Source: Melieria omissa (lineage: Eukaryota; Arthropoda; Insecta; Diptera; Ulidiidae). From it: DNA of 64,000 nucleotides. Shown here one piece after another: positions 23,003-34,435 of the stretch. Below the pieces are notes generated by a model, which was not told the origin of the DNA, searched no databases, and worked only from the letters and a program-made list of their open reading frames with translations. The first letter of the stretch is position 1, and each line of letters opens with the position of its first letter. The position numbers and the translations under genes were made by a program. The DNA lies in NCBI GenBank assembly GCA_963971225.1, contig OZ020269.1, positions 12,734,701 to 12,798,700 on the forward strand. The letters run 5' to 3'.

Positions 23003-23560
23003 GTAAGTTGTTGCATTCTTTTTAATAAATTTCGTATATTTTGCAAGTAATTTTTACATAAAGTTTAGCGTATGATTGATTTTTTTTCTTAAGAATTGTT
23101 ATGCGTATAGTTTGACATTTCGGTGGGAAGGTTTTCTATTTTGGTTAAGTTTAACTTCATGTTTCATAATGTAATAAGTTAAAGTTGCTGGAATGTATGA
23201 AAGGCCTCCAAAGGGGGTTTCCTAGTATCCAACTTAATTTATATTTGCTGAATCTGGGTGCTATTGAGCTTTTTATATAGCTGATCATTTGTCGCTTAAA
23301 GGTGTAAGATCTATTTTAGCAGTTCCCATTGGTTGAAAGTTATTTCGAAAAGAAACTCTGTTAAATTTCGTGTCTTTTGAGATTGCAAGCCATAATCTTT
23401 AAATTTTACGGACTCTAAGAATTCGCATAGCTCAAAAAAAGTTGGATCCATGTTGCTCCGGAAATTTGAACTTTGGAGTTGTTTCAAAGAAATTTCTAGA
23501 ATATATTTTATTCAAACTATTATACATTAGTAGCATTAGTAGCAGAATACGGATTCCTCA
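23003..23560. other. Intron 5, proximal part
   Basis: Nothing recognisable; AT-rich. Confidence 0.4.
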
Positions 23561-23770
23561 TTAAAGAAATTCTTTGTCTTTTGAGGTCATGCAAGAATCG
23601 ACTAAATTGTTTGCTAGATGTGAAGTGCTGCTCGGCCAGGCCATGAGTCTTGGACCAGAAGAAGTGGTAGTTGAAAGGAGCAATGTCTGGCGAATAAGGC
23701 GGATGGATTTGGACATCCCAATGTAGCGTCTCAGAAGTTATCTTGACGACTTTTACGATTGGTTCATTGG
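23561..23770 (-). pseudogene. mariner transposase C-terminal fragment
   Basis: Minus-strand translation gives ETLHWDVQIHPPYSPDIAP followed by YHFFWSKTHGLAEQHF, the region around the third catalytic Asp of mariner transposases (YSPD-AP). No N-terminal part, no terminal repeats and no stop-free frame beyond some 60 codons. An old fragment, unrelated in detail to the 44.2-kb mariner. Confidence 0.8.
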
Positions 23771-23882
23771 GGGATTGGATTTCATTGAAGGGAATTGGGA
23801 ATTATGGGGAAAAATAGTACAAGTGAAGGTATATGAGACCAGCTAAAGACTTAAAGAGCCACAATTGCTTGGCTCTACTGAT

Positions 23883-23957
23883 GCTGCCTTGTTAGCTCAC
23901 CGTGAGTGACATGGGCCCCGTCCTAGAGGTTGTGGGTTCGAATCCCACCAAGGCTCG
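23883..23957 (+). repeat. tRNA-like sequence (tRNA pseudogene or SINE head)
   Basis: Has outer complementarity GCCTTG with CAAGGC, a T-arm GTGGG-TTCGAAT-CCCAC with a perfect B box, and a D-arm-like GCTC-GAGT. The anticodon stem does not pair well. I therefore read it as a tRNA pseudogene or the head of a SINE and not as a working tRNA gene. The following 100 bases have no obvious T-run terminator directly after the acceptor. Confidence 0.55.
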
Positions 23958-24599
23958 CATTTTTCCAAAAAATCCTTCCTTATTATTTCCCCACCCATCA
24001 ACATTGCAGTTAACAGTTTAAAATGATTGATGGTTAATATTCTATCAGCATAATATCAGACCATACATATCTTTGGTGATATACGTAAAAACTTGAGTGT
24101 ACTTAGTAGGAAATTTCAACATACATCGACTGTTATTTCGGTTTGGTTGTTCCAGAGATTTCCTTTCAAAATATTCCCGCAATTCTCCATTCAAACAAAC
24201 TGCGCTTGAAATATTGTCTCGAAGAAACAGCTGAAAGCTATCCTTAAATCAGTGATCCTTAAATGAGTGAATGGAATATATTGAAGTATTGTTTGCAATG
24301 AAGATTAAGTACTTTGAAGAAAATAAAAATAGTATCGATGAATAATTGAACCATTCGTGGTAGCTTTGCCTAGAAAAGATATGAAGATAGCTTCAATTGG
24401 TAGAAAGAAATATGAAAACGAATTTTTACTACACAATTCCGCCAAAGCCACAACATACCACAATCAAAGCTCTGATTCAACCCTTAAAAACAGAAATTCC
24501 ACAAACAACAACAGCTCTACGTCCATACTCTTCTCTTTCCTCAAATGTTGCCACTGATTTCCGTCACATTTCCAAATGCTTCTGACCAAACAAAATGTT
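23958..24599. other. Intron 5, no feature seen
   Basis: AT-rich sequence with only short frames. Nothing recognised. Confidence 0.4.
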
Positions 24600-25135
24600 A
24601 TAGGTTATGTCACTCTCCATAATGCTCGGCAATGATCCTTCAATGTTGTGTCCGAGAATATTACAAAACTTTACTGCCAGCTTGGTTTCTATTCATTCAA
24701 AACGCTATCTACCAACTTTCAACTCACAACTCTGCGCCACATTTCCGCACAACTCAAAGCCAACACGGAGACTTTACAACAAACCAATCAGGTTCGGTTG
24801 CTTTCCGGGGCACAGCTGTGCTGCCAAATGTCAAGTTTAACTCGAGCACCGACTAGGCGCGCTCGCAGTGTCCTTCAGCAGGTCGCTCATTACTGTCTTT
24901 AGAAACAGCATCGACTGTCAGACTGTCGACTGTGCAAATATTGACAGCACATGCCGGCGACTACTCGAAGGCGCGACGCGCATTGCAATGAAGCGCAGCG
25001 TTCGGTTGCCTGGGTTGCAGCAGTGCGGTGCGGGGCACTGCGGTCGACATGATTATGTTGACATGTGCGCGGTAAATAGGCGCGGAAGTGAATTCACAAT
25101 TTCCCTTACAGAAAATGAGAATGAATGAATGAAAA
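24600..25135 (+). promoter_or_regulatory. GC-rich island in NKAIN intron 5, candidate internal promoter or enhancer
   Basis: Stands out from the AT-rich intron by composition, with GGCGCGCTCGCAGTG, GAAGGCGCGACGCGCATTG and GCGGTGCGGGGCACTGCGG, and by open frames in all three + phases, which reflects GC content more than coding. It contains repeated GACTGTCGACTGT-like words. No splice-bounded frame matches a family. It could be an alternative first exon or enhancer; this is inference. Confidence 0.3.
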
Positions 25136-25359
25136 ATAGGGGGAGGACAAAGTCAAAAGAGAAATAAAAAAAGGTGCCTACTGGCTCTTGCTACCTTGAA
25201 TGCATTTGCGGCAAGCCTTTTTTTTTGAGCCTGCAAACGTCGCTCACACATACGTCTGTATGTGGGCGTATCTCACATACAGATAGACTCACAAACGCCC
25301 AGTCAGAAGTTGATTTTGTAGAAGTGAAATGTAGTCAGTAAATCACGACTCAAGTTGGA

Positions 25360-26260
25360 TTACGTGCTCGCACTTGGACAGCAGACGAAAAGCAGGCGAT
25401 TCATCATTACTTTGTATAGGTGAAAGTGGGGTAAGTCAGTGCAATGTTTAAAAAAGAGTGTTGCATCTTTTTTGCATGACAAAAATACAGCAATTTTTGA
25501 TAGCGAGAAAAGTAGGCGACTCATCATTTCGAATTTCATATTCGGTCTGAGTAGCTTCAACAGAATCCAGATTCGGTCGGTTCACCTTGAGAACCTTAAA
25601 TGTTCAAAAGAGTGATGCATGATAGAAGTGGTAGCGAGAAAAGCAAGCGACTCGTTACTTTGAAATCCAGACTCGGTCTAAGTAGCTCCAACAGATTCCA
25701 GATTCGATCAGTTCAAATTGATGAATTATATGTGTTCAAAAGAGTGATGCATGTTTTTTGCATGACAAAAGTGCCAGCAATTTTTCGTAGCGAGAAAAGT
25801 AGGCGACTTATTACTTTTAAATTTAGATTTGGTCTAAGTAGCTTCAACAGCTTCCAGATTCGATCAGTTCAAATTTATGAATCCTGTATGTTCAAAAGAG
25901 TGATGCACCTTTTTTGCATGACAAAAGTTACAGAAACTTTTACGAGAAAAGTTTGTGACTCATTCCTTTGAAATCCAAATTCAGTCTAAGTTCGGTTGGT
26001 TCGCTTTGGTAAACCTTAAATGTTCAAAAGAGTGATGCATCTGTTTTGCATGACAAAAGTGAGAAAATCAGGCGACTCATCATACTTTGCATAGGTGAAA
26101 GTGGGGTAACTCAGTGCAATGTTCAAGAGGTTGGATAAAGTCATTGTGGCAATGGAATCCAGTTTCGGTCTAAGTATCTTCAACAGATTTCAGCTTCTTT
26201 CCTTAATCCTTAAATGTTCAAAAGAGTGTTGCATCTTTTTTGCATGACAAAAGTCACTCA
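25360..26260. repeat. Tandem array, unit about 130-200 bp, six copies
   Basis: TTCAAAAGAGTGATGCAT or a variant recurs near 25447, 25602, 25734, 25889, 26019 and 26217. It is followed by TTTTTTGCATGACAAAAGT, then GCGAGAAAAGTAGGCGACTCAT, then a TCGGTCTAAGTAGCTTCAACAG-like block. An open frame at 25600-25971 is just repeated sequence read in frame. Confidence 0.88.
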
Positions 26261-28253
26261 AAAAACCAAAACCAAAAATGTAAAATTTTATAATTACATT
26301 GAAAATCCGCCCTGAAATGTCGAACTATATAGTAAACATGAATTTTATGATTTTATCGAAACGTCAGTAAACAAATTTAAGTAACTAACCACAATCGTAT
26401 TTATTCAAAGTCTTTCAATTTTATTGCTTGTGGGTCATTTGTAGTTTTATTGATTTTATTTTCTCATCATTCTACATTACTCATCGTATGTCTTTCTCAC
26501 TAGTTGCATTCAAGTATTTTGTTGTTGTGAAAAAAATCTTTCAAAAAATCATTATCAAACTTAGCTCTCTTTAGTTCACTCATTCTTATCTCAAATCTCT
26601 TTCTTACTTCACAAGTTACTCGAGATTTACTGTTTTGCATGTTTCAAGTGTTTCAATCATTCTAAACATTTTTTCAATCACTACTTCAATCATTCATAGC
26701 TCGTAGTTAGTCGATTTTTTCATTGCATCATGTGATAGTTTGTAATTGTAGCTTTTTTATCGTTTTCCGCTTTGTCTACTTGCATTTCTTTCATTACTAA
26801 AATTAAACAAACAAACAAAACTCGTAGCTCAAAATCAATCAATCATTGAAAAAGCCCATTGCAAAATTTATCATCAATTTATCATTCAATTGTGTTAAGC
26901 AGCAAAAGTGCATTTGAAATTTTTAATAAGCAAAATTCTTACATTATATCACTTGAATTTCATCATCGTTGCATCAGTTTTCTTCGATTTGTTTTTATAT
27001 ATATTTTTTTCTACTTGAATCATATCAAACAACATAAATGCATTTTGACTTTTGCCTGTTGTGTCCACTGTTGTACGTCCTACTGTGTGTTTTTGTTGTC
27101 ACCATATAAATAAATATTGTATAAGTAATATTAATAACTGTCCGTACTTAGTTTAAGCAAGTCTCGTCCTTAGCAACAAATCAAAAATTAAACTAAAATT
27201 ATTCCTCTTATTGTCAGTGTATCTCGTTAATGTGTAAATACAAGTTATAGGCGCAAAATTGGCAGCAACTTTTTGGCATTTGTGACAAGAGGAAAACAAT
27301 TTTAAATTTTAAGAATTACAATAAAAGAAAATTAAAAGTGAGGAAAAGATTTTGACTTGGTTTAGCTGAACAATTGATCTCCTTAAGGCCTAATTTAGGT
27401 TTCTTGAGAGATTGTCTCTTTCTACCTTTGTTGAACTGAAGATCCTGGGAGTTGGCAAACGATTTTGATCTAATTAAGAGCGATCTTTTTTTGAGGATCA
27501 AGGAAACACTATACAAAAAACAAAGAGCTTATCACTTTTTGGGGAACACTTTCCAAAGATAAATCTTGTACTATTCATAGGAGCCATTAATTGGTTCGCG
27601 GACTTTTAGGTTCTATTGTCCTTCATATCTTTCTTTCCTTTTAGAGCTTTGGATTTTGGAAAAAACTTTCTAAATAGCTTGGACAACCTGTAAACCAATT
27701 AATAAATAAGAACCAATATATCTTTTATGATTCCTTAGAGCCACTGAAGCGACTTGGGTTAAAACCTTGTGTACTTACACAATGGGAACCCTGACCTAAG
27801 TTATGATCCTAAGTACATATCTACCCATTATTAAATAGTAATAGTAAATAATAAAAAAAAGAAAACGAATCTAGAACTGATTAGGTTAGGTTAGTGAAGT
27901 TATGAGGAAAATCACAAAAAATCCCATAAGTTATGTTTTCAAGAGGATCACTTAACCTACCTACACCGATTATTGTCATCAAAAAACAACAAAAAAAATA
28001 TATAAAAATGTTTTTTGATCAAATCCACTACATGATTGTTCGATTGAAATCGAAAGAGGGATGCTGCAAGGGAAAATCTTGTGTACTTTTGCCTAAGTTG
28101 TGTCTTTAAGATGACCGCTTAACCTACTTACGTATCCATTATTCTCATCGTAAATAATTCAAAAAATATAAAAAAGAAAGAGGGAAGCTGAAGAAAAAGC
28201 CACGTTTGATATCCCAATAGAGCCAATGATCTAACCTGTCTATACTTATTTAA
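26261..28253. other. Intron 5, AT-rich with no supported gene
   Basis: The part to about 27.2 kb is strongly T-rich on this strand. No frame, array or transposon is recognised. Confidence 0.45.
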
Positions 28254-28262
28254 GACCAAACT

Positions 28263-28579
28263 TGGTTGGTTGGTTGGTAAGTGGCTGCCTCTGTATGAGA
28301 CACACTTAGGCCTATGGGGCCGTTGTGATACCACAAATTCCACCCGTTTGAAATGTGTATGCAACACTGTTTTTTCCAACATGTGATACAACACAAATTT
28401 TAAACGGATAGGGAAAGGGTGGGGGACGAATCCGAACGGCGAATCCGAACGGCGATTGGCAGTTTTTCTTTCACACTTGGAGGTTTTGCCATTGCTTCCA
28501 GCCCGAGCCAGGAATCGAACCTGGGGCGCTCGGTATGAGAAGCCAGCGCGCTACCCGCTGAGCTATCGAGGCCGACATG
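28263..28579 (-). mobile_element. tRNA-derived SINE, family 2, copy 2
   Basis: Same family as 17123-17436 in opposite orientation: tRNA-like head at the right (GGTTCGATTCC on the minus strand) and the GTGTCTC-type tail at the left. It is flanked by the direct repeat GACCAAACT at 28254-28262 and 28580-28588. An internal CGAATCCGAACGGCG is duplicated in tandem. Confidence 0.9.
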
Positions 28580-28588
28580 GACCAAACT

Positions 28589-29135
28589 AAATCATTGAAA
28601 TCTTCTCTAATGAGCTAAAGTGACCAAATCATTCTTTGCTTAATTAATTAATTAGTTATGCTTAATTTAAATTTAACTTAAATTCTTGAAAATTTCTCAG
28701 TTAAATCAATTCTCTCAGTTCTCCTTGAAATCTTTTTTATTAGTTAAGATGAGCTTATCATTTTTTAAGAACTTAACATCATTTTGACTTCCATCCTTGA
28801 AACCTTTTCTAATCAGCTAAGCTAATCTAATCATTCTCATATCAGATCTTCCTCTTAGTCGTCTGTCTGTCTTCTCTGTGGTATTAACTACGCGTTTTTT
28901 ACTACCAATATTGCGAGAGTTGAAAGTCTTTTTAGTAATTCTTCTCTTCTCCATTCTGAGTAAGTGTCCTAGTCACCGTAGCGAAACGGTGGTTTGACCT
29001 TCTTTCAGTTGGAAAAATTCTTCATTATACCATATCCTATTCAGGATAGTGGAAGAAGGGAAGAAGTAGCCCACAGTCGTAAACGACCAGAGACACACAT
29101 AGTTTAATTTAGAATTTAGATCATTGGACCTTCCC
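28589..29135. other. Intron 5, no feature seen
   Basis: Nothing recognised beyond AT-rich sequence. Confidence 0.4.
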
Positions 29136-29146
29136 ACTTCAAGACC

Positions 29147-29918
29147 TTACTTACTTAATTAACTGGCCATAACAACCCGTTATCGGGCTACGGCCTGCCG
29201 CAAAACTTCTCTCCAGGCGCCTCTGCTTTGCGCGCCCCTTCTCCAGTTGGTCACACCAAGAGATACTAGGGCCTCATCAACACGGCGTCCTTCTTCGCCG
29301 TCGACCTCCAACCATCGCATCGAACACCTTTTTCGCCGGAGCTTCGTCATCCATACGGCAGACATGGCCAAGCCAGCGAGGCTGCTGGATGCTTCGTCTA
29401 TGTCTGTATACAGCTCGTTATTGGTTCGTATACGATAGTCGTCACCAATACTTACAGGGCCGAAGATTTTGCGAAGTGCCTTCCTCTCGAACACTCCAAG
29501 GGCCGCTATGTCGTTTCGTGTAATTGTCCATGTTTCAGCGCCATAGAGGAGCACGGACAAGATGAGCGTCCTATAGAGTGCAAGTTTTGTCAGTCGAGAG
29601 AGGTCTCTACTTCTCAATTGTCTACCGAGACCATAGTAGCAACTGTTGGCAAGAGTAATCCTTCGCTTTATCTCCAGGTTGACATCATTGCGCCTGTTGA
29701 TGGCGGTGCCAAGGTAGACGAATTCCTTGACAACTTCAAAAGCATACCTGTCGGCCTCGACGTGAGACCCTAGCCGCTGCGAGTCCCTGCATGTAGACAG
29801 CATATACTTCGTCTTGCCCTCATTTACCACCAGACCCATTTTGGCAGATTCTCTTTTGATAGCCGCGAAGGCAGCGGTGACATCTCGCTTGTTACGCCCG
29901 ATTACATCAATGTCATCA
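29147..29918 (-). pseudogene. LINE family B fragment (RT C-terminal half)
   Basis: The minus frame at 29180-29839 starts at MGLVVNEGKTKYMLST and continues through a VKEFVYLGTAIN block and LLYGAETWTITRND, the end of an RT domain and the linker after it. It is 5'-truncated: the YADD core is lost. It also has an internal deletion in the final RGRP-RW region relative to the 47.4-kb copy. The 3' end carries TAAGTAAG-like repeats. A decayed target duplication ACTTCARGACY is visible at 29136-29146 and 29919-29929. Confidence 0.85.
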
Positions 29919-29929
29919 ACTTCAGGACT

Positions 29930-30239
29930 TGGTCCTACTTAAAATCTAATCATCGAAGTCATTGGAGATGTCGTCTAAGTATTGTGAATTGAAAATGTGT
30001 GTGTGATGTTTTTACAAAGGTGCAGAGGAGATCAAGGTTTGTCCCATTATAAAAGTTATTGGCTCCTTATAAAAGTTTCATGACCTTAGTACATGAATGC
30101 CGCACTAATCCAAATCTCTTTGAATGCGCATACGAAATCATGTTTTCAAATAGGATTAACAGTTTTTTCAGGAATATTCACTTCAGGGTTTTGGATGCAA
30201 TGCGGCTTTAAAAAATGTTTAAAGTCACGTAAGATTTTA
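29930..30239. other. Intron 5, no feature seen
   Basis: Short unique-looking stretch between the LINE fragment and the next tandem array. Confidence 0.4.
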
Positions 30240-31284
30240 TGTCAGAAAGCATTTCAATAAAATAATAAAAGACCTCATGGAGTCATTTCTACTTCTCTGG
30301 ACATTCCTGTCTTAGAACCCATAAAACTTTTGCTTACCTGCAATTTTCAAAAATTTGTTTATTATTGTTTTTACCTTTCTTGTTATTGTGTTTCTTCTTT
30401 CAATTCTGATTTTCATTCGAATAGCGAATACAATAAAACAATAAAAGATTTAAATGGAGTCTTTTTGATTTCTTTGAAGATTCTTGTGTTAAAACATCCA
30501 AAACTTTTACTTATGTTTGTCTTCTATTTTCAAAAAAATATTTCGTTATTCTTTTACCCTTTTTTGATATTGTTTTTCTCTTTTTTGTTATTGTTCTTTC
30601 TTCTTTCAATTCTGATTTTCATTCAGAAAGCGAATACAATAAAACAATAAAAGATTTAAATGGAGGCTTTTTGATTTCTTTGAAGATTCTTGTGTTAAAA
30701 TATCCAAAACTTTTACTTATGTGTGTCTTTTATTTTCAAAAAAGATTTCGTTATTATTTTACCCTTTTTTGATATTGTTTTTCTCTTTTTTGTTATTGTT
30801 TTTTCTTCTTTCAATTCTGATTTTCGGTCAGAAAGCGATGCAATAAAACAATAAAAGAGTTAAATGGAGTCTTTTTGATTTCTTTGAAGATTCTTGTGTT
30901 AAAACATCCAAAACTTTTACTTATGTGTGTCTTTTATTTTCCAAAAATATTTCGTTATTATTTTACCCTTTTTTGACCTCAATGGAACCATATAGACTTT
31001 TGTTTGGATATTCTTGTGTTTAACCCCACAAACCCAAAAGTTTTTGTTAATTTCTTTATCTTTTTGTTATTGTTTTTCTTATATCAATTCTGATTTTTAT
31101 TCAGGAAGCGATGCAATAAAACAATAAAAGACCTAAATGGAATCATTTTCACTGTTTGAGAAATTCATCTTTGTTTTATTATTTTCATAATTTTTTGAAA
31201 TTTTTTTATTATTTTTTAAATATTTGTTTTCTTTTTTTTTATTGTTTTCCCCCTTTTTTGGTATTGCAATTCAGCTTTCAATTC
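30240..31284. repeat. Tandem array, unit about 205 bp, four to five copies
   Basis: CAATAAAACAATAAAAGATTTAAATGGAG or a variant recurs near 30255, 30426, 30632, 30838 and 31111. It is preceded by TTTCAATTCTGATTTTCATTC and followed by GATTCTTGTGTTAAAACATCC and CAAAACTTTTACTTATGTG. The last copy passes into TATTATTTTTTAAATATTTG, which reappears at about 35817, beyond the LINE. Confidence 0.92.
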
Positions 31285-32270
31285 CTTCCACTCATTGCAC
31301 AGTGATTCGTTCCATAGACAAAATTCAAAAAATTTATGGTATCAGAATTTAACGATTTTGATGTCATTTGAAAGAAACAACTCCAACTAAGAAAACCCCA
31401 AAACATCTGTGCAAAAAATCAATTAGTGTCTGTGCAAAAGCGACTCAAAGTTGAAACTTTTTTCTCAAAAAAATTTGAATCTCATATTTTCTGTTTTTTA
31501 GTCTATTGAGTAAAAAAAAAATGTAAAAATAAATGGTTACCAAGAAGTTGCTTAAACTTTTAATATAGATTAAGAAATGATGTGGCCATTTTCGCTTTTA
31601 ATGTTATCTCAAAAATTTGCAAAGCTGAGGCTTTTACATCACTTTTAAATCAAAATATTTTTCCAAATTAAAAATCTGAAAATTGGCAAAACTTAGAGGT
31701 AAATATCTAAAAAGTATGTGGAAATATGTTCCTGTTTTTTTTAATTTTAAGAAGCATTCTTTCTTTGTGGGATAATGTAATTACATCCTCCGATATCTTC
31801 CAATCTCAGAAAATAATTCAATTTGAAAAGTGGTCTAAACACCTATTTTTCTACAAAATTTCTTTTTTTCATGCCTAAAAGTATGCAATCAGCATGAAAA
31901 ATTGAGAAAACTGCAAAAAAGCAAAACATACGTATACGTCTATTACTATCGTTTTTATTGCCAATCCCGAGGGTCCTGAGGCAATTTCTGTTATTCTTTG
32001 GAATAATCAATATTGACGTTACCGATTAAATGTAAAATCTGAAAAATCTAGCCAGCTCACTGGGTGCTATAGCTTTCCAAAAATGACGAAATTTGTAAAA
32101 TTAAGTCTCTGGCATTGCCAAACTACAACAGTTTAAGAAAAACCAAATGGAGGTTTCAATTCAGCAGACCATGTTTAACTAGTATACCAAATTTCATGAA
32201 GAACGGACCACTCCTTCTAATTTTGTCCCGCCGTTGTATGGAGTCGAATCACTGTGCAATGGAGTGAATT
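31285..32270. mobile_element. Non-autonomous TIR element of about 985 bp
   Basis: The left end reads CACTCATTGCACAGTGATTCG-TTCCATA and the right end is its reverse complement with small changes (CACTCCATTGCACAGTGATTCG on the other strand). The internal kilobase has no coding frame. Target duplication is unclear because a LINE poly(A) tract abuts the right end. Superfamily not assigned. Confidence 0.7.
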
Positions 32271-32359
32271 TCACTCCCTTTTTTTTTTTTTTTTTTTTTT
32301 TATTTAAATACGAGCCAACGCGCAGGGGAAACCCCTATAAATGCGGGCATTGCGCTGGT

Positions 32360-34435
32360 TCAGGAAGGATATATAGGTTGGGAGAAAGGATGTTGGGTGA
32401 AGAATTTATGGACTCTTGCCTTGAATCCATCAAGATCATAAGTGCTGGGGAAAACATCTGCAGGGAGACCATTCCACAATCGCGCTGTTCGGGCCAGGAA
32501 CGAACTTTCTCTGTAGTGCGTAGTGCGCTGGAACATCGTTTCAACGTGGAATGCATGGGCGCCAGTGTTCAAACGGGTTGCCCGGGGGAATACCCGGAGT
32601 GATGGCAGCAAGCTGCTCATCTCCACTGAGCAATTGCCGAAAAAGTAACGATAAAATAAAACCACACATGCCACGTTTCGACGATGTTCCAAGGAGTCAA
32701 TAGAGCTGGATGCCCTACTGTCCCCTATAAGTTTAATCGCACGGTTTTGCACCCGATCCAGGAGCTCTAAATGGGTTTTTGAAGCCCCTGCCCATAGGTG
32801 CGAGTTAAACTCCATTTTAGGTCGGATATAGGTGGTATAAATGATGCGGAGATCGGACGGAGTGAAATATTTTTTGCACCGCTTTAAAAAGCCGAGGCAC
32901 TTGGCTGCTTCTTTCGACACGCCAAAAATATGATCGTTCCAACGAAGATCGTTCTTAATGGACATGCCCAGAACATCAAGAGCTGCCGATTCCGCAATAC
33001 TCACACCATCCATAACCAAGGATGTGTTGGGATGTGGGGAGACTCGTTTGTGGGATAACAGGCAACATTGGGTCTTGCGAGGATTAAAATCGACCCTGTT
33101 CGCTTGACCCCACTTGGAGATTGTTTGTAGGTCACTATTAAGTGTATCATTCATACGGCGCCGTTCTCTCTCAATCTCCACAGAGCTGGGGCGCTTTGTG
33201 AAGGAGTATGAATGACAAATGGTGCTGTCATCCGCAAACGAGTAGATGGGATTCTTCGTCGACGACAATAGGTCGTTAATGAAGATAAGGAAAAGGGTTG
33301 GAGAAAGGACCGAACCCTGCGGCACTCCCGCGCTAAGGGAATGCTTTTCCGAGGCTATGCCGTCTATTACAACACGAATAGAGCGATCATAGAGGAAGCT
33401 CGTTATCCAACGAGAGAAGATACTACCGACGCCATAAGCAATCAATTTTGACACGAGTGCTTTATGCCACACTCGGTCAAAGGCCTTGGAAATATCCAAT
33501 GCAACAACCTTGCTTTCACCGAGGTTTAGAATACTATTGTTCCATTTCTCGGTGAGGACCGCCATAAGGTCTCCCGTCGATCGCTGTCTTCGAAAGCCGT
33601 ATTGGCGGTCACTTAGCAGTCTATTGTGCTCCAGATACTTCACAAGGTTGAAGTTTACAATGCTTTCCATTACTTTGGAAAGCACCGAGCAGATTGCTAT
33701 AGGTCGGTAGTTCGCAGGGTCAGTAGTCTTGCCTTTTTTAGGAACTGGTTGAACATTTGCTACCTTCCAGCATGTCGGAAATACACCTGTGGTGTATGAC
33801 ATGTTGAAAAGTTTGCGTAATGGACAAGCCAGTGAGGTAGCGCACTTTTGCAAAACAAGGGCTGGAATGCCGTCCGGCCCTGAAGCCTTATTTACATCGA
33901 GATTTGCAAGCACCCTTTTAACTACCCGTGTCCGAAAATGAATTTCTGGCATAGAACAAGATACGTTCTCGACTACGGGTAGTGGTTGATCGCTGGGGGG
34001 CAGGGAGGAATTCTCTGCGAAAATTTTAGCCAACAAATTAGCTTTATCAACCGAGTGAGTGATGATTTGATCATTGTTAAGAAGAGTTGGAATGGAAGAC
34101 GATGTTTGATTCTTCACCTTCTTAACGAATGACCAGAAGTTCTTACTACCACGCTGGCATTGAAGAACTTTTTTCCTTTGGCGCTGTTCGTGCAGAAACT
34201 TTTGGCGCCTTAGGATGGCATTGCATCGATTTCTAGCCTGTTTACGCAGCTGTTCAGTGGTGGCATTTTTATTTGCCTGCCATGCTCTGAAAGCTTCCTC
34301 TTTAGACCTGACAGCAATTCTGCATGTCTCATTAAACCAGAGATTGTCCTTAGGTTTAATGCAAATTTTCTTATTAGGGATGAAGGACCGCAATTCCCAA
34401 TAATATAATTTTTTCAACCATTTTGGCTGCGGCAT
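32360..34435 (-). CDS. LINE reverse transcriptase domain (C-terminal half of ORF2)
   Basis: 691-residue frame containing a complete RT. It has ANYRPIAICSVLSKVMESI near 241, the catalytic LDISKAFDRVW (D314), AGVPQGSVLSPTLF near 370 and the YSFADDSTICHSY core (D402, D403). The C-terminal LLDRVQNRAIKLIGD and SSFLARTARLWNGLP segments are typical of CR1/Jockey-group elements. The listed Met (34435) is preceded at once by a stop and is not a real start; the frame belongs to the same ORF2 as the upstream endonuclease, shifted by one base. It copies the element's RNA at nicked chromosomal DNA. All catalytic residues are present. Confidence 0.92.
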   Translation of the reverse strand: MPQPKWLKKLYYWELRSFIPNKKICIKPKDNLWFNETCRIAVRSKEEAFRAWQANKNATTEQLRKQARNRCNAILRRQKFLHEQRQRKKVLQCQRGSKNFWSFVKKVKNQTSSSIPTLLNNDQIITHSVDKANLLAKIFAENSSLPPSDQPLPVVENVSCSMPEIHFRTRVVKRVLANLDVNKASGPDGIPALVLQKCATSLACPLRKLFNMSYTTGVFPTCWKVANVQPVPKKGKTTDPANYRPIAICSVLSKVMESIVNFNLVKYLEHNRLLSDRQYGFRRQRSTGDLMAVLTEKWNNSILNLGESKVVALDISKAFDRVWHKALVSKLIAYGVGSIFSRWITSFLYDRSIRVVIDGIASEKHSLSAGVPQGSVLSPTLFLIFINDLLSSTKNPIYSFADDSTICHSYSFTKRPSSVEIERERRRMNDTLNSDLQTISKWGQANRVDFNPRKTQCCLLSHKRVSPHPNTSLVMDGVSIAESAALDVLGMSIKNDLRWNDHIFGVSKEAAKCLGFLKRCKKYFTPSDLRIIYTTYIRPKMEFNSHLWAGASKTHLELLDRVQNRAIKLIGDSRASSSIDSLEHRRNVACVVLFYRYFFGNCSVEMSSLLPSLRVFPRATRLNTGAHAFHVETMFQRTTHYRESSFLARTARLWNGLPADVFPSTYDLDGFKARVHKFFTQHPFSQPIYPS

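Noticed and set aside
24607..25128. Overlapping frames in three phases in the GC-rich intronic island as a possible exon.
   Set aside because: No homology and no consistent splice-bounded frame; listed only as a possible regulatory region.
25600..25971. A 123-codon frame with internal repeats.
   Set aside because: It is a tandem array whose period happens to keep frame; no splice or start context and no family.
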